Assembly: GCA_964438735.1 (NCBI GenBank) | Contig: CAYTLW010000030.1 | Span: 1 to 64,000 of the forward strand | DNA from: CAYTLW01 sp964438735 | GTDB lineage: Bacteria > Myxococcota_A > UBA9042 | Direction: 5' to 3' | Length of the DNA stretch: 64,000 nucleotides | Part shown: in pieces, positions 12,092 through 21,563 of the stretch | Layout: each line of letters opens with the position of its first letter | Numbering within the stretch: position 1 is the first letter of the stretch | Notes under the pieces: generated by a model | Seen by the model: only the letters and a program-made list of their open reading frames with translations | What the model was told of the DNA's origin: nothing | Database searches by the model: none | Program-made: the position numbers and the translations under genes

Positions 12092-15000
12092 TCACTTCGC
12101 GCAACGAAAACCAACGAAAGGCGAACGCTGATCGTCGCGATAGGCAGCGCGGTGGGCGGCGGTCACCAGCCGCTCATCGGAACCCCGCGAGCCGCCCCGG
12201 ACCACGCGAAGCTGCGGCTTGCTGGCCCGATCCTTGCGCACGGCAGGGCCGCGGGGATTCACGTCGAGCACGGCGGCCAGGGCGGACTTCGCCGCTGCCT
12301 CGTCGCTGTAGCAGGCGCGGTATCGGCCTCGCTTCTTGTCGACCTGCCAGGGCAGGCGATCGAGGTTTCGATCCATGTGGCGTCCATATCGCCGGGTGTC
12401 GATGCAGGCCTTGCCGGAGTCCTTGTCCATGCGGATTCGCAGGCTGCGGCGTGCGCTGCCCAGGCTCGAGCTGTCGCGATGCAGGTCCGCCACCCACTCC
12501 CAGACGCCGCCGAGCATGTCATGCAGGCCGTAGGCGTTGGCTTTCCTGCCGGCCACGTCGCGGGCCTTGGCGGCGCCGTCGATCCGTGTCCAGGCGATCT
12601 GATCGGTCTTGCCGTGGCGCAACCCCGCGCCCCCGCCGCGGGCCGCACGGGCCCACTCGTGCTCTGTGGGCAGGCGAGCGCCGATGCGTTTGCAGAAGTT
12701 CGTCGCCTCGTGCCAGGTGACCCGTTCGACCGGGCAGTCCTCACAGGTCGAGAACGAGGGCACCCAGCCCATGGCGCGACGGAACATGGCCTGGGTCACC
12801 TCCGTCTTCATCAGCTTGAAGCCGGCCACGGTTACCTTCCGCGGCTGGAGCGGGCGGGCGCGGAGGCGGCTGCCGCTCAGGCCCATGGGGTCGACGCAGG
12901 CGCCGATGGGCTGCTGGCTGCACGACACGCCGCGCGAGTCGTGGAAGCGGGGTGAACCGCGCGGACGCGGCGCCTCCGGACGGCCCCGGAAGCGATAGAC
13001 GATGCCTTCGAAGAGGGCCTGTCGGCGTTCGGAGTCGTTCAGTTCTTTGGGCTTGCGGCGCGACTTGCGAGCCCAGGATCGAATCATCGAGTCCTTGTTC
13101 ACATATTCGTTGAAAACTTTCTTGAATTCTTTAGGATCCCCGCCATCAATCGTGGCCAGAAAGAGCTGGGTTGCGTCCTCGAAGGAGTGTCCCTTCCAGC
13201 GCCCTCTGGAGGCCAGTTCCTGGACCAGGTGGGCGCTGAGTTTGCCGGTCAAGCCCAGCTTCTCCAGGCGGCTGACGAATCGGGAGACGGCGCGATTGCT
13301 GGCGCCAGCGACGGCGTCGGCCAGGGCTTTGCGGGCCTTGCTGTCGGCGCTGCCGAGCTCCAAGTGCGGGCCAGCATCTTCCTTGGCGCCGGCCTCGAAT
13401 TCGCCAGCGGGGACTCGAACCCAGTCGATGGATGGTTTGCCGGTGCGCGGGCCACTGCCCCTGCCCGCTTGCGCTTCAGCGCTGCGTTTGGGCGCCTCGT
13501 CGTAGACGCAGCGGAAGCCGACTGAGACATGGGAGGGCGTCTTCACGGGACCAACCGCCGACGCGCACCAGGTGCCGTTGCCCGCCGGTGGGTCCAGGTA
13601 GCTGCAACCGGCGGCCAGCGGCGCCTTGCCGGCGAGCCATTCGCGCACATTGCCCAGCATGTGCAGGGCGCCCGCCGCGCTGGCGCCTGCGACGTGGCTG
13701 CCCCTGGGGGCGACGTGCATCCAGCCATCCCAGAGCAGCTCACGGCGAATCTCGCGCGGTGCACACCAGGTGGGGACCTTGCGGCTGTGGCGCAGTTCGC
13801 AGCTGACCGCGTCGTAGAGATTGACGTGGCTGCCGAGCAGCGGGCCGGTGCCCCAAGGCGCGGCGGCGCCATCTGGACCCAGCGCGGCGGTGCGCCACTG
13901 GTCGTGGGTCGGCAGCTTGCCACCTCGCCAGCGGCAGTAGTCTGCCGCCTGACGTCGCAGCACGTCGGTGACCGGATAGGGATTCGGGCTCACGGGCAGG
14001 CATCCCGTGCCCTGGTCGCCGGTCAGGTCCAGCGCGCCGCGACGGCCGCGAGCGTGGCCACAGGTCGAACCGAGCAGCTCCTGGCAGCCACCAGCGCGTA
14101 CGCATGCCGAATACTCATCGACCGAGATCTCGTCACGGTCGATCCAGAATGAGCTGGCGCCGGCGCGGCGGGCTGGGGCGGCCTTGCGAGTGCCGACTCG
14201 TTCACCCAACGCCGCTGGGATGGGGACTGAAGGCAACGTGCCGCGGAATCCTCTCACCTGCACCTGTTCAGGGGAGGACGCCGTGTGGGCGCGCATGGCC
14301 GCCGCCAACAGCGGCCACTCGAGCGTCACCGGCGAGACGTGTTGTTGCGCGGCGGCTACGGCGGCGCGTAGCTGGGCATCCTGGTTCCAGCGTGCGTTGC
14401 TGAGCACAACCGCCGCTGCAGCTTCCGCCCGGTACCGCCACGGATCGCGGTCTCGTTCTGCCCGCGGCGCTCCGTCGAGCTCGGCGGCCCGATCCAGCAG
14501 CGCTTGTGGCCGCTGGCTGCCGTTGGCCACGCCGGCCATCATCTTCAGCCATTCGCCCATCTGGCCGGCAACCCGCATATGCGGCGCCAGGGCGCGCATC
14601 GCCTTGAGTCTGTGGCCGCTTCTGCGCGCTGCGGCCAGGCAGTAGATCCAGGCGTAGGCGCCGATCTCGTGGGCCAGCCAGGTGTGCGTGGCGGCGTCGG
14701 TGTGATTGGCGACGGCGTCCAGGAAAGCGTCGACTCCGGCGGTCCAGCGTGCAGCGGTCAGCAGGCCGAGCGCGTGCTCCATGGGCGCGGCCAGCAACGC
14801 CCTGCGACCGGGGCCGCGCTCTCCGACCAGCGATTCGGCGGTGCTGAGATAGCGCGAGGTGTCCCGCTCCCTTTCACGAACATAACGACCGGTGCCGACC
14901 GCCAGCCACTTGGGTCGTTTGTCGGTGCCAGCATCCAACGCGATGGCGCGTAGCAGGCCCAGCTGTTCGCGTCCGCTGGCCTGGTCGACATAGCGGGCCA

Positions 15001-16879
15001 GCGAGCCGGTGGCGAAGACGGTCGGCTGGCTGGCGTAGAGCACCTGCACGTTGTGCACGTCCACCTTCGCCCGACGCGTCCAGACGCCAGCGATGGGGTC
15101 GACCAGCAGTCGGCTGTCCTGGTCGGCGTCCTTCAGTGCGGCGAGGTTGCTGCTCAACATGGGCCACTTGCTGGTCACCACGCGGCCCAGGGCCTCTCCT
15201 CGCCTGCGCCACGAACCATTCCAGACCGACGGCAGCAGCACCTTGCGGCGCATCTTGACGGCGGCACCGCGACGGTCGATGTAGCGCACGCCGACGGTCT
15301 GCCAGCCCATGGGTTGGGGCTTGGGGATGGGCGCCTGCCACAGCGATGCGCCCCCTTCCGCGCCGCCGCGTGGCACGAACTTCAACGGCAACTCCCCCCG
15401 CCCCGGCAGCACGGCCACGACCTCGGAGGGACCGACCTCGGCGATTCTCACTTGCAGGACGAATGGCCGGCCCTGGCGCTGCTGGTTTTCGATGGCGCCG
15501 ATGGCCACGGGCTCCGCTGCCAGGTCGCGACGTCGGATGCGGAAGCCGGGCGCGAAGCTGGCAAACCACTTGACGCGTTGGTCGACGAAGCCGAGGTGCG
15601 TCTTGCGTTCCTTGGCGTCGATGGTGGCCTTGCGAAGCGCCGCGTGGGCCGCGGCTGTGCCCAGCTCGCCGGCCAGCGCCGCCGCTTCCGCCAATTCGAC
15701 CGCTGTCGCTTCCTTGTTGACCGGCGGCGACAGGGCGCGCAGCCGCAGGTAGCGGCTCACATGCAACGTGTCGGTGGCCTTGCCGCGCAGCAGACTGGCA
15801 GTCGCCTCTTGAGCACCCTCGCGATCGCTGGACACCAGGGCCGACACCGCCTTGGCTCGCGGCAGCGCTCGCTTGTTGCCCAGCACCTTGGTCCAGGCGG
15901 CCTTGTCGGGCGCCCTGCCGTCCATGCGTCGGCTCAGCGAAGCGTGTCGCCACAGGGCGTCTACAGCATCCGGACGCAGCCGCAGGGCCGCAGCCAGCGA
16001 ACGACGAGCCTGCGCGTCCTCGCCTCGAGAGGCGTGCACGCTGTGGTTGGAGAAGTGATCCACCGCCGTGCGGGGCTTGAGGATCAACCCGCCCGCCCGC
16101 TCAACCGCCTCGGTGCGTTTTTCCAGGCCAGCGACCCGCTGTTCCAGGGCGGCCAGGCGCTTCTTGGCCTTGGCGAACCCCGGGTCGGCGGCCAGGGCGG
16201 TCTTGTACGCCTTGCTGGCGGCTGGGCCCTTGCCCGCGGCGTCCGCAACCAGCCCCTTGGAGTACGCGTGCATGGCCTTCAGGTTGCGAGTCGGCGGCTT
16301 GCCGATGCGCATGCGCTGCAGGGGCGACAAGGCCACTCCGAAGCCCTTCAACAGCTCCCTGGCCAGCTGCGCTTCGACCTTGAAGAAGTCCTGAATCGGT
16401 CCCGATGCCTTGGCCGTGGCCATGACCTCGCCCGATTCGACGCTCACCAGTCTGGCGTCGATGCGTAGGTTCGGCGCCAAGGAGGTGAGCGCTCCGGTCA
16501 CCACCAGCTCCGCACCGATGAGCTTGCCCATCTTCTGGGCGGTCTTCTTGTCGACCAGCTTCGTCTTGTTCAGCTTGAGTTCGGCCACCAGGGCGTCCAG
16601 GCGCTCGCGCTCGACCAGGCGCAGGTCCTTGCTGACCGACAGGTCGGTCATCAACATGTCGGCCAGGCCACGGGCCAGCTCCTCGTATTCGGTCGTATTG
16701 CTGCGGTTGGCGAAGGGAGCGACGGCGACGGCGATGCGCTCCTGGGCCACGACGACGTCGGCCAGGCACGCAGCCGCGCTGACAATCAGCAGGGCCAACG
16801 CGATGCGGCCGCCAGCCGGCCTGAAGGGACTGCGGATAGCACATTGCGGCGGCGTGGAGCGCGAGAACGGCGTGACCAT
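12092..16879 (-). CDS. Giant exported protein: CsgG-like domain plus two FGE-sulfatase (SUMF1-like) domains
   Basis: About 1595 residues. A signal-like hydrophobic stretch (IALALLIVSAAACLADVVVA) is followed by a CsgG/FlgO-like domain, then a TPR-like helical zone and a long unassigned middle. FGE domain 1 is at about 905-1125 (FWIDRDEISVDEY, then GGKLPTHDQWRTAALG, HMLGNVREWL and VGFRCVY). FGE domain 2 is at about 1150-1595 (VRVPAGEF, MKTEVTQAMFRRAMG, ARLPTEHEWARAARGG, GGVWEWVADLH, RVVRGGSRG and VGFRC). Domain 2 is split by an insertion of about 200 residues (SADSKARKALADAVAGASN onward). The Cys pair expected in active formylglycine-generating enzymes near RVVRGGS is missing, so a binding rather than catalytic role is inferred. 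I chose ATG 16879; a GTG at 16945 extends the frame but crowds the divergent gene. Confidence 0.8.
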   Translation of the reverse strand: MVTPFSRSTPPQCAIRSPFRPAGGRIALALLIVSAAACLADVVVAQERIAVAVAPFANRSNTTEYEELARGLADMLMTDLSVSKDLRLVERERLDALVAELKLNKTKLVDKKTAQKMGKLIGAELVVTGALTSLAPNLRIDARLVSVESGEVMATAKASGPIQDFFKVEAQLARELLKGFGVALSPLQRMRIGKPPTRNLKAMHAYSKGLVADAAGKGPAASKAYKTALAADPGFAKAKKRLAALEQRVAGLEKRTEAVERAGGLILKPRTAVDHFSNHSVHASRGEDAQARRSLAAALRLRPDAVDALWRHASLSRRMDGRAPDKAAWTKVLGNKRALPRAKAVSALVSSDREGAQEATASLLRGKATDTLHVSRYLRLRALSPPVNKEATAVELAEAAALAGELGTAAAHAALRKATIDAKERKTHLGFVDQRVKWFASFAPGFRIRRRDLAAEPVAIGAIENQQRQGRPFVLQVRIAEVGPSEVVAVLPGRGELPLKFVPRGGAEGGASLWQAPIPKPQPMGWQTVGVRYIDRRGAAVKMRRKVLLPSVWNGSWRRRGEALGRVVTSKWPMLSSNLAALKDADQDSRLLVDPIAGVWTRRAKVDVHNVQVLYASQPTVFATGSLARYVDQASGREQLGLLRAIALDAGTDKRPKWLAVGTGRYVRERERDTSRYLSTAESLVGERGPGRRALLAAPMEHALGLLTAARWTAGVDAFLDAVANHTDAATHTWLAHEIGAYAWIYCLAAARRSGHRLKAMRALAPHMRVAGQMGEWLKMMAGVANGSQRPQALLDRAAELDGAPRAERDRDPWRYRAEAAAAVVLSNARWNQDAQLRAAVAAAQQHVSPVTLEWPLLAAAMRAHTASSPEQVQVRGFRGTLPSVPIPAALGERVGTRKAAPARRAGASSFWIDRDEISVDEYSACVRAGGCQELLGSTCGHARGRRGALDLTGDQGTGCLPVSPNPYPVTDVLRRQAADYCRWRGGKLPTHDQWRTAALGPDGAAAPWGTGPLLGSHVNLYDAVSCELRHSRKVPTWCAPREIRRELLWDGWMHVAPRGSHVAGASAAGALHMLGNVREWLAGKAPLAAGCSYLDPPAGNGTWCASAVGPVKTPSHVSVGFRCVYDEAPKRSAEAQAGRGSGPRTGKPSIDWVRVPAGEFEAGAKEDAGPHLELGSADSKARKALADAVAGASNRAVSRFVSRLEKLGLTGKLSAHLVQELASRGRWKGHSFEDATQLFLATIDGGDPKEFKKVFNEYVNKDSMIRSWARKSRRKPKELNDSERRQALFEGIVYRFRGRPEAPRPRGSPRFHDSRGVSCSQQPIGACVDPMGLSGSRLRARPLQPRKVTVAGFKLMKTEVTQAMFRRAMGWVPSFSTCEDCPVERVTWHEATNFCKRIGARLPTEHEWARAARGGGAGLRHGKTDQIAWTRIDGAAKARDVAGRKANAYGLHDMLGGVWEWVADLHRDSSSLGSARRSLRIRMDKDSGKACIDTRRYGRHMDRNLDRLPWQVDKKRGRYRACYSDEAAAKSALAAVLDVNPRGPAVRKDRASKPQLRVVRGGSRGSDERLVTAAHRAAYRDDQRSPFVGFRCAK

Positions 16880-16969
16880 GGCCGCGAGGGTAGCAAGGGG
16901 TCGGCCACGGCGCACCTGCTTGTCGGATCGAGTCCGATTGCGCACCCTGGTCGTTCATCGGAGGGCGCC

Positions 16970-17272
16970 ATGAGCGAGCAGTCCACATCAGAAAGGCCTG
17001 GCCGCGGACTCGGCTACGGCCTGCTGCTCGTCCTGCACTGGGCGATCATCATCAACTTCGTGGTCGAGATCGCTTACGCCGGCTACATGGTATTCGCCGT
17101 CATCGCGCCGGAGGGCGGCGGCCCGCTATTGGAGAAGGCCAAGACCTTCCCCTTCGAGATGATGATGACCCGGCGGCTGTACGCGGTGGAGTTCTGGATC
17201 GCCATGGCCGGGCTGGCCATCTACCTGGCGTTGACCGAGATCGGACCTCGATTGCGGCGCTATCGAGGCTGA
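16970..17272 (+). CDS. Small two-helix membrane protein
   Basis: A 100-residue protein with hydrophobic segments at about 20-47 (LLLVLHWAIIINFVVEIAYAGYM) and about 75-92 (WIAMAGLAIYLALTEI). Basic residues lie at both ends. The loop between them contains FPFEMMMTRR. GGAGGG at 16960-16965 supports ATG 16970. I do not recognise the family and assign no function. It is divergent from the giant CsgG/FGE gene and convergent with the P-domain protein gene. Confidence 0.75.
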   Translation: MSEQSTSERPGRGLGYGLLLVLHWAIIINFVVEIAYAGYMVFAVIAPEGGGPLLEKAKTFPFEMMMTRRLYAVEFWIAMAGLAIYLALTEIGPRLRRYRG

Positions 17273-17291
17273 CTGAACGGCGAATCTGCCG

Positions 17292-19565
17292 CTAGTTGAC
17301 GTACTCGTATTTCACCCATGCGCGCACGGACGAGGGCGTGTCCTTGTAGGAATTGCCCTCGCTATCGGTGTCGTGGCAGTACAACCCGTCCCAGTCATAG
17401 TGGTAGTCCCAGTGCACGGCCAGCGAGGCGCCCGCCTGGCCGATATGGTTGACCGTCTTGTAGGTGAAGCCGTAGCCGGAGCCGTTCTTGGACGTCGTCG
17501 GCGAGAGCTTGTAGGTGCCGCCGGGGTTGTTCTGTCCGGCGTACCAGCTGAATCCCAGCCCGCCGCCGCTGATCTTGAAGCGATTGGAGCCCGAGCTGTT
17601 GCGTGAGTCGCCGCAGATGCCCAGCTTGACGACCTTGATCTTCTTGCCCGGCTTGCCCGGGATCGTGCCCAGCAGGATGGTCGGGTTCTTTGAGGACGGC
17701 GCCACCTCGGACCAGACGCCGGAAGTGATGTTGCTGACACACTTGTTGGTGCAGTTGTCGTCGTCCTTCTTGTTGCCGTCGTCGCACTCTTCGCCTTCGT
17801 CGGGCTGCCCATCGCCGCAGACGGCCGGCTTCCAATCGCGCCCGATGTAGGTGACCCGTAGCCAGGCGTGACGCGGATAGGTGGTGAACTTGGCCGATGC
17901 CGTGCCGCCGTTCCACGAGGAGCCGCTGTTGTTGTACAGGCGGAGGTTGAACCAGTCGCCCTTGGAGAAGCGCACTACACGGCTGAACGCCAGGCTGCTG
18001 TTGCCCACCGAGCCGGTGCTGCCGGTGCCGAAGACGCTGCCGCTTCGGTACATCTCGAACGTGCGCGTGCCGCTGCCGCCGTGGCTGTGCATGTCGACGC
18101 GGTAGTAGCCGGGGATTTTGAACGTGATGCGGCCGGTCTTGTTGCTGGTCGAGGTGCCGCTCTTGGTGGGCGCGACGGTGAGGTACTTGCCGGCGGTGTT
18201 GTAGGTGGTCAGGTCGGTGCAGAAGTAGCGCCAGCCGTTGCTGCCCGAGGCGGAGCAGCCGCCCTGCCAGAAGACCGGCTTGGGCAGCGCAGCGACCCAG
18301 TTGACGCCGTCGCAGATCTCCAGGCCGACCTCGACCAGGAAGCGCATGGCGCCGCGCCGATCGGCGTCGCAAGGGCCGTCCTTGCTCGGCAACTGCAGCT
18401 TGCCGTTGACCACCAGGTCGCCGTTGACCTGCACCTTCTTGGTGCTGGTGGTGTGCAGCTCCACGGACCAGCCCTGGATGGCGCCGTCCGAGGTGTTGTT
18501 CTTGAACGCCTGGTCGACCACCTTGAGGATCCACTTGCCTTTGGGGTTCTTGCCCTTCCAGCTGTTCAGGTCGCCGCTGATGGGCTTGTTCGGCACCGGG
18601 AAGCTGGCCTTCACCGTCGTGCCTTTGACCGACTTATCGGCCAGCACGTACTTGGCGTTGGCCGGGTCGAAGAGCGTGATGGTGGTCTGCTGCAGGTTGG
18701 AGTTGGTGACGTGGATCTTGATGGTCAGCGAGTCCACCAGTCCGATGTCGGGCACGACGATGGTGCTGGCCGCGCCGATGGGGTTGTTGTCCGGGATCGG
18801 CACCGCCTTGTCGCTGCTGAAGGTGTCGGTGAACTGGTTGCTCAGCAGGCCGCCTGAGACCTGGCTCAGCGCGCCACCGGGGATGGGCTGGGCGACCTTT
18901 TCGCAGAGCAGCTTGCCGGTGGCGTCGATGCCGACGACCGCCTCGCCCTTGGCGCATTTACCTTGCGGCTTGGGGATGCCGGTGATCTTGGAGCCGTCGC
19001 CGGCCAGGCTCTGGGCCGACACGGTGCCGGCGGTGACCGAGCCCAGGACAGCCAGCTTGGCTTTGATGGCGTTGCCGCCCAGGTCCAGGTCGCCGTCGAA
19101 CTTCAACGCCGCCATGGGTACACAACCGGTGCAGTTGATGCCCTGGGCGAAGGTCGCCGAGTTGGCGGTGATGGCGCGCAGGGCCCACGGGACGGCGTGC
19201 AGGGGCTGGCGGGGCAGCTCTGGCTCAGCGCCCAACGTGACGCCCAACCAGAGGGGTTTGCCGGTGGCGAACAAGGGTGCGGGGAGTGCCTTGAGGCTGC
19301 CGAGCGCGTGCTGGAATCGACCGCCGCTCACGGCGACCGGCACACCGGCTTCGGTCCACTGGGCCTGTCCGCCCTTGACGGAGTCGTAGATGTTGAAGGC
19401 GAACGCGTAGCTGCCGTCGGTGACCGGTCCGCCACCGCTGCTGCTGACGGTGCCCTGGACCAGGACGGTCGATGGGGCGGCGAACGCCGGCGTGGCGAGG
19501 GCGGCCAGTGCGGCGACGGTGATGAATGTGTAAAGCGTTCCACGAAGACGTGTAGTGCATTCCAT
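17292..19565 (-). CDS. Exported P-domain protein with DUF4215-like Cys repeat
   Basis: A 757-residue secreted or surface protein. It has a signal peptide (about 1-29, ending TPAFAA). The Ala/Gly-rich N-terminal zone of a type seen in delta-proteobacterial surface proteins contains CTGCVPMAALKFDGDLDLGG, PKPQGKCAKGEAVVGI and a junctional stretch. A proprotein-convertase P-domain-like region lies at about 260-375 (DSLTIKIHVTNSNLQQTTI, then GKWILKVVDQAFKNNTSDG and GWSVELHT). A C1q/lectin-like beta region follows (RITFKIPGYYRVDMHSHGG). The repeat CGDGQPDEGEECDDGNKKDD is the DUF4215 signature common in Myxococcota. P domains normally sit beside subtilisin-like protease domains, but no catalytic domain is present here. 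Function is unknown; adhesion or surface display is inferred. Confidence 0.8.
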   Translation of the reverse strand: MECTTRLRGTLYTFITVAALAALATPAFAAPSTVLVQGTVSSSGGGPVTDGSYAFAFNIYDSVKGGQAQWTEAGVPVAVSGGRFQHALGSLKALPAPLFATGKPLWLGVTLGAEPELPRQPLHAVPWALRAITANSATFAQGINCTGCVPMAALKFDGDLDLGGNAIKAKLAVLGSVTAGTVSAQSLAGDGSKITGIPKPQGKCAKGEAVVGIDATGKLLCEKVAQPIPGGALSQVSGGLLSNQFTDTFSSDKAVPIPDNNPIGAASTIVVPDIGLVDSLTIKIHVTNSNLQQTTITLFDPANAKYVLADKSVKGTTVKASFPVPNKPISGDLNSWKGKNPKGKWILKVVDQAFKNNTSDGAIQGWSVELHTTSTKKVQVNGDLVVNGKLQLPSKDGPCDADRRGAMRFLVEVGLEICDGVNWVAALPKPVFWQGGCSASGSNGWRYFCTDLTTYNTAGKYLTVAPTKSGTSTSNKTGRITFKIPGYYRVDMHSHGGSGTRTFEMYRSGSVFGTGSTGSVGNSSLAFSRVVRFSKGDWFNLRLYNNSGSSWNGGTASAKFTTYPRHAWLRVTYIGRDWKPAVCGDGQPDEGEECDDGNKKDDDNCTNKCVSNITSGVWSEVAPSSKNPTILLGTIPGKPGKKIKVVKLGICGDSRNSSGSNRFKISGGGLGFSWYAGQNNPGGTYKLSPTTSKNGSGYGFTYKTVNHIGQAGASLAVHWDYHYDWDGLYCHDTDSEGNSYKDTPSSVRAWVKYEYVN

Positions 19566-19624
19566 GATTGCTGGTCTCCCCAGATGTGGGCGGTGGCGGC
19601 CCGGAACGGACCACGCGGCGGCGC

Positions 19625-19653
19625 ATTATAACGATTGCGGCGCGATGCGGCCA
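19625..19653 (-). promoter_or_regulatory. Candidate promoter of the P-domain protein gene
   Basis: Read on the minus strand, a perfect -10 hexamer TATAAT (19625-19630) stands out in G+C-rich DNA about 60 bases before ATG 19565. A weak -35 (TGGCCG) lies 17 bases upstream. The -35 match is poor, so the call rests on the -10 and position. Confidence 0.45.
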
Positions 19654-19668
19654 CCGTGCCCAAGCGGC

Positions 19669-19747
19669 GGCGCCTCGCGATGAATTCGCGAGGTGCCAGG
19701 CGTTTCACAAAAAAGGAGGCTCAGAATCTGCCAATCGGCTGGCACCT
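19669..19747 (-). terminator. Overlapping alternative hairpins downstream of hemC
   Basis: GGCGCCTCGCGA (19669-19680) and TCGCGAGGTGCC (19686-19697) form a 12-bp stem with one G-U pair and loop TGAAT. AGGTGCCAG (19691-19699) and CTGGCACCT (19739-19747) form a perfect 9-bp stem enclosing a run of six T on the minus strand. The two stems share 19691-19697 and cannot form together. They lie between the hemC stop and the candidate promoter of the next gene, which fits transcript termination. Confidence 0.45.
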
Positions 19748-19779
19748 GTCAGATGGACGCACTTGTCGGATTGGCTTCA

Positions 19780-20706
19780 TCAGAACTTGACGATATCTCC
19801 GGCCTCGGACTTGAGCTGCAGGCCCGCATCGCGGCCCATGGCCACGGCGTCGGCGACGGCGCCGCGACGCTCGGTGCGCCAGATGTGCTGGCCGTCGAGG
19901 CTGGCGACAAGGCCGCGCAGCCAGAGGGAGCCATCATCCTGGAGCAGGGCCAGCCCGGCGATGGGCGTGCGACAGGACCCCTCCAGTGCAGCCAAGAGGG
20001 CGCGCTCGGAGGAGACCCGGCTGATGGTCGTGGCGCAGCTGATGCCCGCGAGCAGGTCGCCGATGCGGGCGTCGCCATCGCGGCACTCGACGCCGATAGC
20101 GCCCTGAGCGACCGCCGGCAGAAGGACCTCGGGCTCCAGGACTTCGGTGGCTGCCTCGCCCATGTCGAGGCGGTTGAGGCCGGCGATGGCCAGCAGGGTC
20201 GCGTCGGCGACGCCTTCGGAGAGCTTGCGCACGCGGGTCTGCACGTTGCCGCGGAAGTCGATGATCTTCAGGTCCGGCCGTCCGGCCAACAGCTGAGCCG
20301 CGCGGCGCAAGGAGGACGTGCCGATGACGCTACCGGCGGGCAGATCGGCCAGGGGCTGGCCACCGGCGGTCAGCAGCGCGTCCCGAGGGTCTTCGCGTGG
20401 CAACAGGCAGGGGATGATCAGGCCGTCTGGCAGCTCGGTAGGCATGTCCTTCATGGAGTGCACGGCCAGGTCGATCCGGCCGTCCAGGAGCTGATCTTCG
20501 ATCTCCTGGGTGAACAGCCCCTTGCCGCCGATCTCGGCCAGTGGGCGATCCAGGACCCTGTCGCCCTTGGTGCTGATGACCACGATCTCGATGTCGGCTT
20601 CGGCCACGTCGTGGGCGGCGCTGAGGCGGCTGCGCACTTCGTAGGCCTGGGCCAGGGCCAGCGGGCTGCCGCGGGTGCCGATTCGAATGAGGGCGGTTGA
20701 ACTCAT
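19780..20706 (-). CDS. hemC: Hydroxymethylbilane synthase (porphobilinogen deaminase)
   Basis: A 308-residue cytoplasmic enzyme that condenses four porphobilinogens into hydroxymethylbilane in tetrapyrrole (haem) synthesis. Visible hallmarks are IRIGTRGSPLALAQA at the start, ISTKGDR, IGGKGLFTQEIE, the catalytic HSMKDMPTELP, GTSSLRRAAQL, FRGNVQTR, and SCRTPIAG with Cys245 that carries the dipyrromethane cofactor. Length and start fit the family exactly. No other haem gene is adjacent. Confidence 0.97.
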   Translation of the reverse strand: MSSTALIRIGTRGSPLALAQAYEVRSRLSAAHDVAEADIEIVVISTKGDRVLDRPLAEIGGKGLFTQEIEDQLLDGRIDLAVHSMKDMPTELPDGLIIPCLLPREDPRDALLTAGGQPLADLPAGSVIGTSSLRRAAQLLAGRPDLKIIDFRGNVQTRVRKLSEGVADATLLAIAGLNRLDMGEAATEVLEPEVLLPAVAQGAIGVECRDGDARIGDLLAGISCATTISRVSSERALLAALEGSCRTPIAGLALLQDDGSLWLRGLVASLDGQHIWRTERRGAVADAVAMGRDAGLQLKSEAGDIVKF

Positions 20707-20813
20707 GGGCGTGGCTCCAGGCGGTCGGCGGCGGTGGGCCGGGCGCGAAGTCTAGACATGGAAGCGGCGGACCGCTACCGCCGGTTGTGTCCAAGAGGGT
20801 CGGGGGTTGCGGT

Positions 20814-21563
20814 TCAGTCGCCTGCGGGCGGTTGCCAGGGGGGCGGCGAGAAGGTGCGCCAGCCGCCAGCGGTGAGCGCCTCCAGGGGGCGGAAGCGGAT
20901 CTTGTAGTCCATCTTGCGGCAATCGCCGACCCAATATCCCAGGTAGAGATTGCGCAAACCGGCCTCGCGCGCCCGCTCGGCGAGCCAGATCACCATGTAG
21001 GTGCCAGGCCCGGGGCCCTCGATGTCGGGGTCGAAGAAGCTGTACACGGCAGACAGTCCGTCGCGGACACGGTCCACCATCAGGCCACCGACGAGGCGCT
21101 CGCCGTCGCGAAACTCGACCAGCGACGTGTCGATGGTCGTCTCTTCGAGCATCGTCCGGTATTGCTCGAAGTCCATGGCCGCCATCTCACCGTCGCCGTG
21201 TCGGCGACGCACGTAGGCCGAAAAGATGGCGAATTGTTCTCCCGTTGCGCGCGGTGCACACCTCTGGGCCTGCCAGTGGCGATGGCGGTTGCGACATCGA
21301 CGCATGGAGCGGGTCGGTACGAACTGGTCGACCATCAGCCGCACGGGCACGCAGGCGCTGCAGTCCGGGCACGCGGGGCGGTAGGCCCAATTATGACTGC
21401 GGCGGAAGCCATAACGGGCCAGCGCGTCGTAGGTTCGCTGCGGGTCGCCGTCGGCGCTCAGTTCGGTGAGCAGCTTGCGCTCACTGCGCCCGTCCAGGTA
21501 GGGACAGGCCATCAGCTGCGTGCCGTAGAACTCGAGCAGGTGTGGCGAGAATTCTTCGTTCAT
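20814..21563 (-). CDS. bpt: Aspartate/glutamate leucyltransferase (Bpt, N-end rule)
   Basis: A 249-residue aminoacyl-tRNA-protein transferase. Bpt adds Leu from Leu-tRNA to proteins with N-terminal Asp or Glu, marking them for ClpAP-type degradation. The N-terminal domain shows CPYLDGRSERKLLTEL and the cluster CPDCSACVPVR with its conserved Cys. The C-terminal GNAT-like domain carries FFDPDIEGPGPGTYMVIWL, LYLGYWV, and MDYKIRFRPLEAL. These match the ATE family of Proteobacteria. It is followed by hemC on the same strand with a gap of about 100 bases. Confidence 0.95.
   Translation of the reverse strand: MNEEFSPHLLEFYGTQLMACPYLDGRSERKLLTELSADGDPQRTYDALARYGFRRSHNWAYRPACPDCSACVPVRLMVDQFVPTRSMRRCRNRHRHWQAQRCAPRATGEQFAIFSAYVRRRHGDGEMAAMDFEQYRTMLEETTIDTSLVEFRDGERLVGGLMVDRVRDGLSAVYSFFDPDIEGPGPGTYMVIWLAERAREAGLRNLYLGYWVGDCRKMDYKIRFRPLEALTAGGWRTFSPPPWQPPAGD

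Noticed and set aside
16880..16945. Upstream GTG 16945 for the giant CsgG/FGE protein
   Set aside because: The extra 22 residues are basic and not part of the leader, and the start would lie 24 bases from the divergent ATG 16970, leaving no room for promoters. Not excluded entirely.
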